A stretch of DNA of 64,000 nucleotides from Melieria omissa (lineage: Eukaryota; Arthropoda; Insecta; Diptera; Ulidiidae). The stretch covers positions 24,315,689-24,379,688 of the forward strand of contig OZ020270.1 in assembly GCA_963971225.1 (NCBI GenBank), read 5' to 3'. Positions 41,740 to 52,785 of the stretch are shown here, piece after piece. Both the position numbers and the translations under genes were made by a program. The notes beneath the pieces were generated by a model. That model did not search any database. It was not told where the DNA came from and saw nothing but the letters and a program-made list of their open reading frames with translations. Every line of letters starts with the position of its first letter. The stretch's first letter is position 1.

Positions 41740-44700
41740 GACGTGCCCTTTCGTTGCTCCGCGGTTTTTTAATGTTTTTATGTGTGTGCGCGTGCTAAAT
41801 ATATATATAAATGTTCCGAGTGTCGCGTATTGTCCGTCCGTCACTGCTATCGCGTTGTGGCCCACTAAAATCGCGCGGCCACATCAATAAATATTTTAAT
41901 TAATTAAACGCGTTATGCATTTGCAAACGCCCAACTGCAGTGCTAGTGCCGTTATATTCGCCGTGCGCCACTTCGACCTCCGTCCGCGTTGTGTTGTTGC
42001 TGTGTTTTTTTTCCCGTGTTGTCTTTTTCCTCCGTCCGTTTCTAGTAGCGCTACATGCGGTCCTGTTGGACACTGGGAAATTGACTGCTCTGTGGTAAAG
42101 GCATAACACTTACCACAGGGCAACATCAATTTTTCAGTGCGTTCAGATCGCATTTCCGACTGCTTTCCTTGTCCTTTAACCCACCTAGGTCATGGTGCTG
42201 GACAAATTTCGTATAGCCTTCTGCAACGTGCGCGGGCTCAGGGCGAACTTTTTCGCAATATACGCGTATGTAAATCTCCACAAACCCCATGTAATGGCAC
42301 TAGGTGAGACCCAGGTGTGTGAGGATGCAGATCCACTGGATTTTCACATCCCAGGGTACCACCTACTGCCATTATTCTCTCCCCACAGGGGTCTTGCCCT
42401 TTATGTGTGCAGTAATGTTGCGTACCAGTGCCAGCAACAATTATACACGACGGATGCCGAATTTAGCTCCATGTGGGTTAAATTCAATATCCAGTCGCAC
42501 ATTCTGCACTTCTGCTTTCTGTACAGAAGCCCGAATTCAGGGAGAGATTTTACTTATAACAAGTTTGATCTTCTCTCTGATTCTATTTCCCATATCCTGG
42601 AATCGTATCCGAATAGTGAAATTGTAGTTGCTGGTGATCTCAATATTCATAATTCCAATTGGCTACGCCATTCCAGCCACACAACTCCTGAAGGCTTGTA
42701 TGTCGAGCTCTTTGCCGAGTCTAACAATTTGACTCAAATAGTGCATGAACCAACGCATATCCCCTGCGTTGCGGGGCAAGCTCTCAATACTCTAGACCTT
42801 TTTCTCACTTCACATCATGAAAAATATGATGTTGAAATGCACGCACCTCTTGGAAACTCGGACCATTGCACCATTTTGGCGTCTTTTTCATACTCTTCCA
42901 TCCGCAACGCTTCGCCTTTAGCCCCGAAGCGCTTAATGTGGAAGTATGACAAAGCTAACTGGAGTGGACTTAATGATTTTTTCACCCACTTCAACTGGAA
43001 ATTGTGTTTTCTTGATAGAAACATAAATGCCGCAGCCAAAATGGTTGAAGAAATTATATTATTAGGAATGCGGTCCTTCATCCCTAATAAGCTGGTTTGC
43101 ATTAAACCCAAGGACAATATCTGGTTTAATGAGACATGCAGAATTGCTGTCAGGTCCAAAGAGGAAGCTTTCAGAACATGGCAGGCAAATAAAAATGCCG
43201 CCACTGAACAGCTGCGTAAACAGGCTAGAAATCAATGCAATGCCATCCTAAAGCGCCAAAAGTTTCTGCACGAACAGCGCCAAAGGAAAAAAGTTCTTCA
43301 ATGCCAGCGTGGTAGTAAGAACTTCTGGTCATTCGTTAAGAAGGTGAAGAATCAAACATCGTCTTCAATTCCAACTCTCCTTAACAATGATCAAATCATC
43401 ACTCACTCGGTTGATAAAGCTAATTTGTTGGCTAAAATTTTCGCAGAGAATTCCTCTCTGCCCCCCAGCGATCAACCACTACCCGTAGTCGAGAACGTAT
43501 CTTGCTCTATGCCAGAAATTCATTTTCGGACACGGGTAGTTAAAAGAGTGCTTGCAAATCTCGATGTAAATAAGGCTTCAGGGCCGGACGGCATTCCAGC
43601 CCTGGTTTTGCAAAAGTGCGCTACCTCACTGGCTTGTCCATTACGCAAACTTTTCAACATGTCATACACCACAGGTGTATTTCCGACATGCTGGAAGGTG
43701 GCAAATGTTCAAACAGTTCCTAAAAAAGGCAAGACTACTGACCCTGCGAACTACCGACCTATAGCAATCTGTTCGGTGCTTTCCAAAGTAATGGAAAGCA
43801 TTGTTAACTTCAACCTTGTGAAATATTTGGAGCACAATAGACTGCTAAGTGACCGCCAATACGGCTTTCGAAGACAGCGATCGACGGGAGACCTTATGGC
43901 GGTCCTCACCGAGAAATGGAACCATAGCATTCTAAACCTCGGTGAAAGCAAGGTTGTTGCACTGGATATTTCTAAGGCCTTTGACCGGGTGTGGCATAAA
44001 GCACTCGTGTCTAAATTGATTGCCTATGGCGTCGGTAGTATCTTCTCTCGTTGGATTACGAGTTTCCTCTATGATCGCTCTATTCGTGTTGTAATAGACG
44101 GCATAGCCTCGGAAAAACATTCCCTTAGCGCGGGAGTGCCGCAGGGTTCGGTCCTTTCTCCAAGCCTTTTCCTTATCTTCATCAACGACCTATTGTCGTC
44201 GACGAAGAATCCCATCTACTCGTTTGCGGATGACAGCACCATTTGTCATTCATACTCCTTCAAAAAGCGCCCCAGCTCTGTGGAGATTGAGAGAGAACGG
44301 CGCCGTATGAATGACACACTTAATAGCGACCTACAAACAATCTCCAAGTGGGGTCAAGCGAACAGGGTCGATTTTAATCCTCGCAAGACCCAATGTTGCC
44401 TGTTATCCCACAAGCGATTTTCCCAACATTCCAACAGATCCCTGGTTATGGATGGTGTGAGTATTGCGGAATCGGCAGCTCTTGATGTTCTGGGCATGTC
44501 CATTAAGAATGATCTTCGTTGGAACGATCATATTTTTGGCGTGTCGAAAGAAGCAGCCAAGTGCCTCGGCTTCTTAAAGCGGTGCAAAAAATATTTCACC
44601 CCGTCCGATCTCCGCATTATTTATACCACCTATATCCGACCTAAAATGGAGTTTAACTCGCACCTATGGGCAGGGGCTTCAAAAACCCATTTGGAGCTCC

Positions 44701-45177
44701 TGGATCGGGTGCAAAACCGTGCGATTAAACTTATAGGGGACAGTAGGGCATCCAGTTCTATTGACTCCTTGGAGCATCGTCGAAACGTGGCATGTGTGGT
44801 GTTATTCTACCGATACTTTTTCGGTAATTGCTCAGTGGAGATGAGCAGCTTGATGCCATCACTCCGGGTATTCCCACGGGCAACCCGTTTGAACACTGGC
44901 GCCCACGCATTCCACGTCGAAACGATGTTCCAGCGCACTACGCACTACAGGGAAAGTTCGTTTCTGGCCCGTTCAGCGCGATTGTGGAATGGTCTCCCTG
45001 CAGATGTTTTCCCCAGCACCTATGATCTTGATGGATTCAAGGCAAGAGTCCATAAATTCTTCACCCAACTTCCCTACTCCCAACCTATATATCCTTCCTG
45101 AACCAGCGCAATGCCTCGCATTTATAGGGGTCATCCCCTGCGCGTTGGCTCGTTTTTAAAAAAAAAAAAAAAAAAAA
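41740..45177 (+). mobile_element. Jockey-like LINE with poly-A tail
   Basis: The 3' end is an A-run of about 20 (45157-45177) after a short 3'UTR. The 5' edge is uncertain, roughly 41740, where the previous LINE fragment ends. About 450 bp of leader precedes ORF2 and no ORF1 is seen, so the copy is either 5'-truncated or belongs to a lineage with a degenerate ORF1. No target duplication was found. Confidence 0.75.
42192..45101 (+). CDS. Jockey-like ORF2 (endonuclease and reverse transcriptase)
   Basis: 969 residues, uninterrupted. APE-type endonuclease at about 1-235: FRIAFCNVRGLRANFF, VVAGDLNIHNSNW, LGNSDHCTIL. Reverse transcriptase at about 450-730: ASGPDGIPALVLQKC, NYRPIAICSVLSKVMES, ALDISKAFDRVWH, SAGVPQGSVLSPSLFLIF, YSFADDSTICH. 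A C-terminal domain follows, ending SARLWNGLPADVFPSTYDLD. There is no RNase H. The catalytic motifs all look intact, so this copy could still provide activity in trans. Clade: jockey superfamily, placed by the poly-A tail and motif style; a CR1-like assignment is not excluded. Confidence 0.88.
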   Translation: MVLDKFRIAFCNVRGLRANFFAIYAYVNLHKPHVMALGETQVCEDADPLDFHIPGYHLLPLFSPHRGLALYVCSNVAYQCQQQLYTTDAEFSSMWVKFNIQSHILHFCFLYRSPNSGRDFTYNKFDLLSDSISHILESYPNSEIVVAGDLNIHNSNWLRHSSHTTPEGLYVELFAESNNLTQIVHEPTHIPCVAGQALNTLDLFLTSHHEKYDVEMHAPLGNSDHCTILASFSYSSIRNASPLAPKRLMWKYDKANWSGLNDFFTHFNWKLCFLDRNINAAAKMVEEIILLGMRSFIPNKLVCIKPKDNIWFNETCRIAVRSKEEAFRTWQANKNAATEQLRKQARNQCNAILKRQKFLHEQRQRKKVLQCQRGSKNFWSFVKKVKNQTSSSIPTLLNNDQIITHSVDKANLLAKIFAENSSLPPSDQPLPVVENVSCSMPEIHFRTRVVKRVLANLDVNKASGPDGIPALVLQKCATSLACPLRKLFNMSYTTGVFPTCWKVANVQTVPKKGKTTDPANYRPIAICSVLSKVMESIVNFNLVKYLEHNRLLSDRQYGFRRQRSTGDLMAVLTEKWNHSILNLGESKVVALDISKAFDRVWHKALVSKLIAYGVGSIFSRWITSFLYDRSIRVVIDGIASEKHSLSAGVPQGSVLSPSLFLIFINDLLSSTKNPIYSFADDSTICHSYSFKKRPSSVEIERERRRMNDTLNSDLQTISKWGQANRVDFNPRKTQCCLLSHKRFSQHSNRSLVMDGVSIAESAALDVLGMSIKNDLRWNDHIFGVSKEAAKCLGFLKRCKKYFTPSDLRIIYTTYIRPKMEFNSHLWAGASKTHLELLDRVQNRAIKLIGDSRASSSIDSLEHRRNVACVVLFYRYFFGNCSVEMSSLMPSLRVFPRATRLNTGAHAFHVETMFQRTTHYRESSFLARSARLWNGLPADVFPSTYDLDGFKARVHKFFTQLPYSQPIYPS

Positions 45178-46050
45178 ATGACCCCAACAAGCTGCCTAAT
45201 AGAGGTTCGACTCAGGGACAGTACATATCGTGTTTTCTGCAATCAGTTCTGCTCCGCCGTGAGGACTCGATGTAAGTTTTGCTCAACCTGTCAATACGCA
45301 AATACAGGGCATATTGTGATCTGGCAACGCTGCGCTTCGCACGCTCCGTCGTTGTGCTCGTTGAATAGAATACATTTCCAGAAATAATATTGAAATTCAA
45401 CAACATTTCGATTGTATTCTTTTAACTGCGAATCAAACACCAAAGGCGAACAAGAGTCAACAGCGTGGTCGCCGCCATCAGCAGTGAATGCGAATTTTGT
45501 TCGTCGGATTCTCAACGCCACCAGTTCGGTTTTGCCAAACAGGCGTATTCTTGATGGTTTTTGGCGCACTATTTGTTGGATGAATCGCGCTGAACGGTGC
45601 GAGTATTGTTGCTGCCTTCTGGTGCGGGACTGTCGAGGCTGCGTAGGCTGGGTGCTGCTTCCTGAGTGAAATCCATCTGGACCGACGAGGCAGGCGTGAT
45701 TCCTGCGGTAGCGGATTTGTGCCGACAGGCTGGTCGGAGTGTGGTGGAAGGTGAGAGGGAACCATACATAGACTTCAGGTGGCTGGCTGCAGCTCTGCAC
45801 CTGCTGATCATCGGTTGCTGCACCGGTGGAGTCTTTGAGTACGAGCCAGAGGGTGTGGTGGATGGTGAGTGCGAGTGTTAAGCCTCCTGTTTTTACATAT
45901 GTACATAGCCTGGTTGCGGTGTCCCCGGCACCGACACGGCTGCTTGTTGTTGTGAAGTTAGCTGGGAAGCAACCAAGCAAAGACACAAACCATCAAGTGC
46001 TAAACTTACATTCCACAACTTATCGCCAGCTGGCCGCAAGTTAATAGCGC
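45178..46050. other. Leader of LINE C2 or unique DNA, unassigned
   Basis: Follows the poly-A tail of the jockey-like LINE. Open frames exist on both strands (the longest, about 231 codons, is on the minus strand at 45291-45986), but none resembles a known family and they overlap one another. Part of it is probably the 5'UTR of family-C copy C2, whose ORF1 starts at 46105. Confidence 0.35.
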
Positions 46051-46067
46051 TGCCAGATCGATTCTTT

Positions 46068-46075
46068 TATCGATA
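46068..46075. promoter_or_regulatory. TATCGATA (DRE-like) site upstream of LINE C2 ORF1
   Basis: The palindrome TATCGATA is the core of the DREF-binding element of fly promoters. It lies 30 bp before the ORF1 ATG, where an internal LINE promoter could sit. The function is inference from the motif alone. Confidence 0.35.
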
Positions 46076-46104
46076 ACGTAAGACGCTCGCGCAGAGTTAC
46101 CATC

Positions 46105-46825
46105 ATGCCGTTGAATCGCACGCCAGAAAAACACATTGCTGCAGCCCAGAGTGGCAAGCGGAGAAATTATGAATTATCGCCAGATATCGAACGAAATAGC
46201 CCACAGATATCATTGCAGGACATAATGAATGCTATACGTGGTGTTGAGACCAAATTTACTGCGAAGCTGGGGAACTTAGCATCGAAGAAAGACATAGACG
46301 AACTCAAACAAACTTTTAGTGTTCAAATTGAGAACTTGAAAACTGAAAACCTAATGTTAAAAGAAGACATACAACAACTTAAAAAAGAAAGAGAAAACGA
46401 CCGGAATGAAATAGAGCGGTTGGTTAGCCAAAGTAAGAGAAATAAGATAATTGTAAAGGGTCTAGCAAAGGATGTATCACCCACAAAAACAGTCCAAAAT
46501 ATGTGTAAAGAGCGGCTGAATTTGCAGCATATTGTTGTTCGTGATGCACATGTTATAGCAGAGTGCAACGAAAAAGTCAATATAGGAGCGGAAGTAGAAA
46601 CAGCACATATGGCGGTTGAAATTAAAAAAAAACGCCAAAAAGCTAAAAGGCAGCAATATTTTTGTTGAAAAAGACCTAACCACAGAGAAACAACAAAATA
46701 AAAAGGCACTGTTACAGTTAAAGAAAGAATTGTCAGCTTTAAATCAGTCCTATAAAATATTTGTAAAGGCGATAATATCTATGTTAATAACCAGTGGATG
46801 GCCTTTAACAACGACAAGGTTCTGA
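46105..46825 (+). pseudogene. Family-C ORF1 (coiled-coil protein), frameshifted
   Basis: ATG at 46105 opens 187 codons. Residues about 50-115 form a long coiled coil (LKTENLMLKEDIQQLKKERE), followed by a basic RNA-binding-like segment, KRNKIIVKGLAKD. A frameshift near 46620 moves the remainder to the frame at 46616-46825. This is the architecture of LINE-1-like and CR1-like ORF1 proteins, with trimerising coiled coil then RNA binding, and contrasts with the DUF4780-type ORF1 of the LOA-like LINEs here. Confidence 0.65.
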
Positions 46826-47735
46826 TGTGCAAAACCAACCCGCTGAAAAAACACTCGCATCGATTTACGGTATAGATTTTGCAAAAATTAGCCTAAATCG
46901 TAATCACCTGTTAGAAAATAGTAAGACAAAAAACCAAAAAATTTACAGATAATAAATCACAATTTAAATGTAACAAGCAATCGTGACAAACATACAGAAA
47001 AAGCTTTCCAAAACGACTATAAATTGAAACTTGTATCTTATAATGTCCATGGTGTTAGTAGTAAAACTTTATTTAAGGGGAGGTTCTTTCAAATTTGGCC
47101 AAAAAAAGGCCTAAGTTTGGAAATGATTTGTGGCATGATGAAAAAACATAGAAACATCCGGTTTTGACGGTTGAATGGGTATTTTATTATACAATAATAT
47201 GATATATTTTTTGTCACAAAATTCAAAATGGCGTCTGAACAATGGCGGCTTTCGTCGATCACTGCCTGAAAAATCTCGTCTCCGAATTTCAAGCCTACAG
47301 CCTCTTGTAGTAATCTGAAATAAAAAAGTTTTTTTTAAATGAAAGTAGATGAAATTTTCTATGGCTTATACCTAACTAGGGCCGGCAAAAATCCTCCTCC
47401 AAACCCTCCACGTGGGTGCCGGCTGGTAATGGCTAAACAGTTCACCTTGGTGATAGCCAGCTAAGGATGTGGGCTTCGCCCCACTGACCCGACTCTTCAA
47501 TAGTTCGGTCGGTAGGATAGGATGTGGCTCCTTCCATAGGATCGGGGTAAGGGCCGGACCAAGGTGTCATACGACCCGTGCCGATGGTCAGCCTGGCTGG
47601 GGGCCCTTTCAAATAGCCCAGTCGCGAACGGAGTATCCGGATACCTGGCGCCCTCCGGATTATTAGCCTTACCTGTGCACTGCGGATCTCTGCACAGGTG
47701 GACCACCCCTTCTCCGCCACTCGTGGGACTCAATT

Positions 47736-49217
47736 ATGGACACTTTAACAAAAAACACAAACACAAAACCAAAAACAAACGTACGAACATTGACGGAACC
47801 AGCGGCCGGCCCTCTTAAAAAGCCGGGGATGGGTGAAGCAGACAAGCCAGCGCCCACCGCCAAAAAAGGAGCATCCTTGGTTGATCAGAAGATCCCATGC
47901 CAAGGCTCTGCCTCCGCAACTAAAGCCACAAACATTAGTGCTACAGCTGACCCCAGCAACGTTGTGGTTGCCAAAGCCGGACCTCCGTCCAGCAACAGCA
48001 ACAAACATAGCGGAGCTGCGGTAACAGCAAGCACTCGACAAATCAAGGACTCAAAAGTCCGCTATAGAGAACGCCAGAGTGCCAAGCGAGTACTCGAACG
48101 GATACAATGTATCCCAGAGAACCGCAGGACTCAAAAAGAAAAAGAGTCCTTTACCTGGGCCACTGCTAGGTTAGCGGAGCTTGACGGGGCACCGACCACT
48201 GAGACCGCCGCCAAAAGGCAGCGTTCTACAGAGGAAGAGGCCCCGACTGCCAAGAAGGTGCGCAGCTCGCTCAGAACAGCAGCCACCTACAGCGACATGT
48301 TGAAAAGCAGTCTCATTAAGGCGGTCGTTGACCGCTCCGACCCTGACGGAAGTATTACTCCGTCAAACTGGAAACTGGTGGAAGATTTCCTCGCCGACAT
48401 CTTTCTGGACGTCATGAAGGAGAATCCGGGCCCGGTGCCACAATACCAGATGTGCGGTTGGCATCAAGGCCACGTAAAGCTGGTTGCGTGTGCGGACAAG
48501 AGGGCCCTGGATCTCTTCTGCGTGGCTATTTCCAGAACGGGAGAGATCTGGCCGGGTGCTAAACTCGAGGTAGTACCCAGGGAATCGATCCCCAGCAGAC
48601 CAAGGACTAGAGCCTGGATCCCATTAAAACCCACGGATCCGGCTAAAGTCCTCGAAACCCTCCAATTGTCCAACCCGATGATACCCACGCACAATTGGAA
48701 AATTGCCAAGTTGGAGGAGCTCAAAGGGTCTCGTTGTGCCACAATAATTGTGAACAAGGAGTCCCTTGAGCACCTTTCAAAGTCCAATGGTGTCGTGGCC
48801 TTCGGTTTTGGGCACATTAAACTGAGGGTATACAGGAAGGACGAGCAGACTGAAACCGGCGAAAGTGGCCCCCCAGGGCTGCTAGCCTCAACAGACTCTG
48901 GTGAAGGCGGCCAACAAGGGCTGCCAGCCACGACGGACCCCGGCAAAGGTGGCCCGCACGGGCTGCCAGCCGAGACGACTACCCTGGCAACAGAGGCGAC
49001 AGATGACCAACCGTCTTCCTCAAAGCCGTTACGTCGCCTATCCCGGGCGGAATCAATCTCCTCGGGATCGGAGATGGCCACGGCTTTCGGGAATTTCTGG
49101 AGGGAGTCCGAGCTTCTCGCCGAAACGGACGATGACCTCGACGCTACTGTGGTGGAGGTAGACATGAGCGAAATAGACAATGGTCCGAGTAGTTCAGATA
49201 AACCTCCACCACTCTAA
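47736..49217 (+). CDS. LINE 3 ORF1 protein (gag-like)
   Basis: 493 residues, open. Disordered Lys/Thr/Ala-rich N-terminus (1-180); globular domain at about 185-370 beginning AATYSDMLKSSLIKAVVDRS, with GWHQGHVKLVACADKRALDL, GAKLEVVPRESIPSRPR, THNWKIAKLEELKGSRCATI and FGFGHIKLRVYRKDE. This is the DUF4780-like fold seen in ORF1 of related LINEs. The tail has three imperfect repeats (GPPGLLAS, GQQGLPAT, GPHGLPAE with TDSGEGG-type linkers) and an acidic C-terminus. Presumed RNA-binding; the repeats are unusual. Confidence 0.82.
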   Translation: MDTLTKNTNTKPKTNVRTLTEPAAGPLKKPGMGEADKPAPTAKKGASLVDQKIPCQGSASATKATNISATADPSNVVVAKAGPPSSNSNKHSGAAVTASTRQIKDSKVRYRERQSAKRVLERIQCIPENRRTQKEKESFTWATARLAELDGAPTTETAAKRQRSTEEEAPTAKKVRSSLRTAATYSDMLKSSLIKAVVDRSDPDGSITPSNWKLVEDFLADIFLDVMKENPGPVPQYQMCGWHQGHVKLVACADKRALDLFCVAISRTGEIWPGAKLEVVPRESIPSRPRTRAWIPLKPTDPAKVLETLQLSNPMIPTHNWKIAKLEELKGSRCATIIVNKESLEHLSKSNGVVAFGFGHIKLRVYRKDEQTETGESGPPGLLASTDSGEGGQQGLPATTDPGKGGPHGLPAETTTLATEATDDQPSSSKPLRRLSRAESISSGSEMATAFGNFWRESELLAETDDDLDATVVEVDMSEIDNGPSSSDKPPPL

Positions 49218-52200
49218 AGCAGCTTCGGCTGCACTACTCCTCCGCCTTTCTAAAGGCGGAGACGACATCTCCAACTCTCATCCAAGAACCATGGCTCGTA
49301 GCCAACAAGGTTTGTGGATTGAGAGCGACGAACTACAGGCTGGTCCATGCTAACAGCACAGGTAGACCCAGATCCTGTATCCTTGTGAAAAAATCACTAA
49401 ATGCATATCTGCTCCCTAATTTCAGCGACGACGATCTGGTCTCCATCTCCCTGATGCTTAAGGGGAGATGCCACTGGTTCTCGTCTAGCTATATGGCTCA
49501 TGACCATCCAGAGCCTCCACCGCCGGATCCAGTCAGGAACCTGGTAACTGAAGCCGCCAAGTCCAACACTGCGCTCGTGATTGGATGCGACGCAAATGCT
49601 CACCACTGTATCTGGGGGAGCACAGACATCAACGATAGAGGTGAGTCACTTTTTGATTACATTTCTACCTCAAACCTTCTTGTGTGCAATATAGGGCGCA
49701 CTCCCACCTTTGTAACCAGAAATAGGGAGGAGGTTCTAGACCTCACCCTTGCCTCGGTGAATATAGCCGACAAGGTTAGGAACTGGAGGGTATCCGATGA
49801 ACACTCTTTTTCCGACCATAGGTATATAGAGTTCACTCTTGACAGCGACCCCCGGAGGGTTATAGCAGTAAACAACCCCAGGAAAACAAACTGGGAGCTG
49901 TTTACCCGCACAGTGGATAGGCACATCAAAACGATTCATATCTCTGAAATAAACACACAAGCGATGCTAGAATCGGCTGTTAATCAACTTACTCTGGCAT
50001 TTTCTAAGGCCCAAGACCTCGCCTGCCCTAAGTACATGCCCAGAGGGAAATATAAACCCCCCTGGTGGAACCATGATCTTAGTGAGCTTAGGAAACACTC
50101 TAGGACTCTCTTTAACAGAGCAAGGAGGACCAAAACTGAAGAAGACTGGGACCTTTATAAAGAATCCCTCAAGACCTACAAGAAAAGCCTCAGGGAGGCT
50201 AAGAGGAGCTCCTGGAGCGACTTTTGCGGCAATATTGAAAGTGTCTCCGAGACTGCAAGACTCAGGAAACTACTCGCCTCTTCCTCCTTTATTCCAAGTG
50301 CTTTACAAAACCCCGATGGTTCTTGGACATCATCAGAAAGTGAAGCACTTGAACTTCTTACAAATACCCACTTTCCGATCAGCCAACACGAAAGGCTGTT
50401 AGGAACTCAGGCCAGCACCAACTGTGTCGCCTCTATAAACAGTATCGTATCGATTGACAAAATCAAATGGGCAATCGCTGGTTTCCACCCGTTTAAATCG
50501 CCAGGACCAGACGGCATTTTCCCAGCACAACTTCAACATGCCGGACCGTTAATTTTAACACTCCTCAACTCAATATTCTCAGCCAGTATCGGTTTAAACT
50601 ACATACCGGAACACTGGCGCAAAGTACGGGTGGTCTTCATCCCCAAAGCGGGCAAAAGCTCCCACACTAGCCCTAAGGATTATAGACCAATAAGCCTTTC
50701 TTCTTTTTTGTTAAAAACACTAGAGAGATTGCTGGATCTTTACTTACGACAAACGATCAGGCAGGATCTCATTTCGAAGGATCAGCATGCCTACATTAAG
50801 GGTAAATCTGTAGACACAGCTTTACATACCCTGACTTACACGATCGAAAAATCACTCGAACACAAAGAGTACACCTTAGCAACTTTCCTGGACATAGAGG
50901 GGGCTTTCAATAACGTCGAGCTTACAGCCATCACGGGCGCGCTCGCCAGGCTTGGGGTGGAGGGTGGCTTGGTGAACTGGGTGGATAATCTTCTGCAGAG
51001 CAGAGTTATCTGCGCTGAACTGGGCGACTCTTCCACCTCGAGAGGGGTGAGCAGGGGCACTCCCCAGGGCGGAGTCCTCTCCCCCCTCCTTTGGAACCTG
51101 GTAGTTAATGAACTGCTCCAGTCCCTGGGAGGGGGGTGCGGCAAGGTAACGGCGTATGCAGACGATATAGTTCTCACTATCTCGGGCAAGTTTCCCAACT
51201 CCATCAGAGAGCTAATGCAAGTACTGCTTAACAAGGTAAACAGCTGGGTTACCAGTCGGGGATTAGGCATCAACCCTGGAAAGACAGAGGTTGTCCTATT
51301 CACGAGGAAGTACAAACCCCCACCCATACCTCCTCTATCACTTAACAATACAGAAATCCCTTTCAAGAATGAAGCACAATACCTTGGAATCATTTTTGAC
51401 AAGAGGTTGAGCTAGAAACCGAACATCCTCAATAGGGTCAAAAAGGCAACGATTGCCTTATACACCTGCAAAAGGGCACTGGGGAAAACCTGGGGCCTAA
51501 AACCAAATATGACGCACTGAGTTTACACGGCTGTCGTACGACCCATCTTAACCTACGGGTGCCTGGTTTGGTGGAATGCTTTGGAAAAAACACTGCTCCT
51601 CCAACACCTCCGCAAAGTTCAAAGGGCAGCCTGCGTCATCATCACGGGCGCTCTTAGGACAACACCAACTTCAGCTTTAGAAGCCCTGCTTCACCTTATT
51701 CCGCTAGATCTGCATTGTAGGAAATTAGCGGCTATAACAAGCTATAGGCTACGGGCTAACGGCCAATGGTCGGAGTCTAACCGGGGTCATGCCAGGATAC
51801 TTACTCTCTTGAAGGAGCTGGGGAACTGGATTCTTCACCTCCCCAATTGCAATTTAACAAAAAGTTCACAAGCACCATTCCAGACAGGAACAACTGGGAG
51901 GAAAGCTCAACATCCTTAATAGGAAACTCACACCAGATATACACCGACGGCTCCAAGTTAAACGGAGCTGTTGGTGGAGGCGTCTTTTCAGACTCACTTA
52001 GTATAAATTACTCTTTTAGACTGCCGGACCACTGCAGCGTATTCCAAGCAGAGGTTTCAGCCATTGAAGCTGCCCTGAATTTGATCAATGAGGGCAGTGT
52101 CTCTAGGCGAGATATTAGCATTCTCTCTGACAGCCAAGCGGCTATCAGGGCCCTAGGGTCTCATGTTCTGACTTCCAAAACAGTGATCAGCTGCCGCAAA

Positions 52201-52785
52201 TCTCTTGACGAGATGGCTGAGCAGCTTAAAATCCACCTTATATGGGTGCCTGGTCACAGAGATATCCCGGGGAACTGCAGGGCAGACGAACTGGCTAGAC
52301 AAGGAACGACTAGGGAGCTATCCTCAGAACTCGCCGGCTTAGGTATTCCATTGAGTACCTGCAAGCTGGTGATAGAGGAAGCGATGACCAAATCCGCTAA
52401 CAATGCATGGGCGGCCTCAGAGACAGGCAAGACAGCGCAACAGATCTGGCCAAAGCTGGACTGGAAGCGCACCAAAAGTCTGCTAAACCTCAATAGGGGC
52501 ACGCTCAGGGTTGTTGTCGGAGTCATCACTGGTCACTGTATCCTTGGTAGCCACGCCATTAGATTAGGGCTGGGCCACCTGGCCAACGACTTCTGCAGAA
52601 GCTGCAGAGACATAGAGGAGGAAGAAACAATTCTCCACCTGCTTTGTACTTGTCCTGCTCTTTGTAGGAAACGGAAAAAACATCTAGGGTTTTACCATAC
52701 AGCCAACCTCGCGGACTTATCGGAGGTTGACGCCAAGAGCCTAATACGCTTCATCACCTGCTCGGGATGGTTTGAGACATCCTAA
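49190..52785 (+). pseudogene. LINE 3 ORF2 (endonuclease, RT, RNase H), disabled
   Basis: The endonuclease starts VQINLHHSKAASAALL at about 49192, overlapping the ORF1 end, with a frameshift near 49277. From 49319 the frame is open for 698 codons: LVIGCDANAHHCIWG, SDHRYIEF, SPGPDGIFPAQL, FLDIEGAFNNV, GTPQGGVLSPLLW, YADDIVLT. Stops occur at 51413 (KRLS, then TAG) and about 51519, and a frame change near 51880. RNase H (51847-52785): IYTDGSKLNGAVGGG, FQAEVSAI, LSDSQAAIRAL, NCRADELAR. CCHC: CRSCRDIEEEETILHLLCTC. At least four disabling changes. Confidence 0.88.

Noticed and set aside
45291..45986. 231-codon minus-strand open frame as a gene
   Set aside because: No recognisable domain, overlaps plus-strand frames of similar length, and lies in the probable leader of a LINE.
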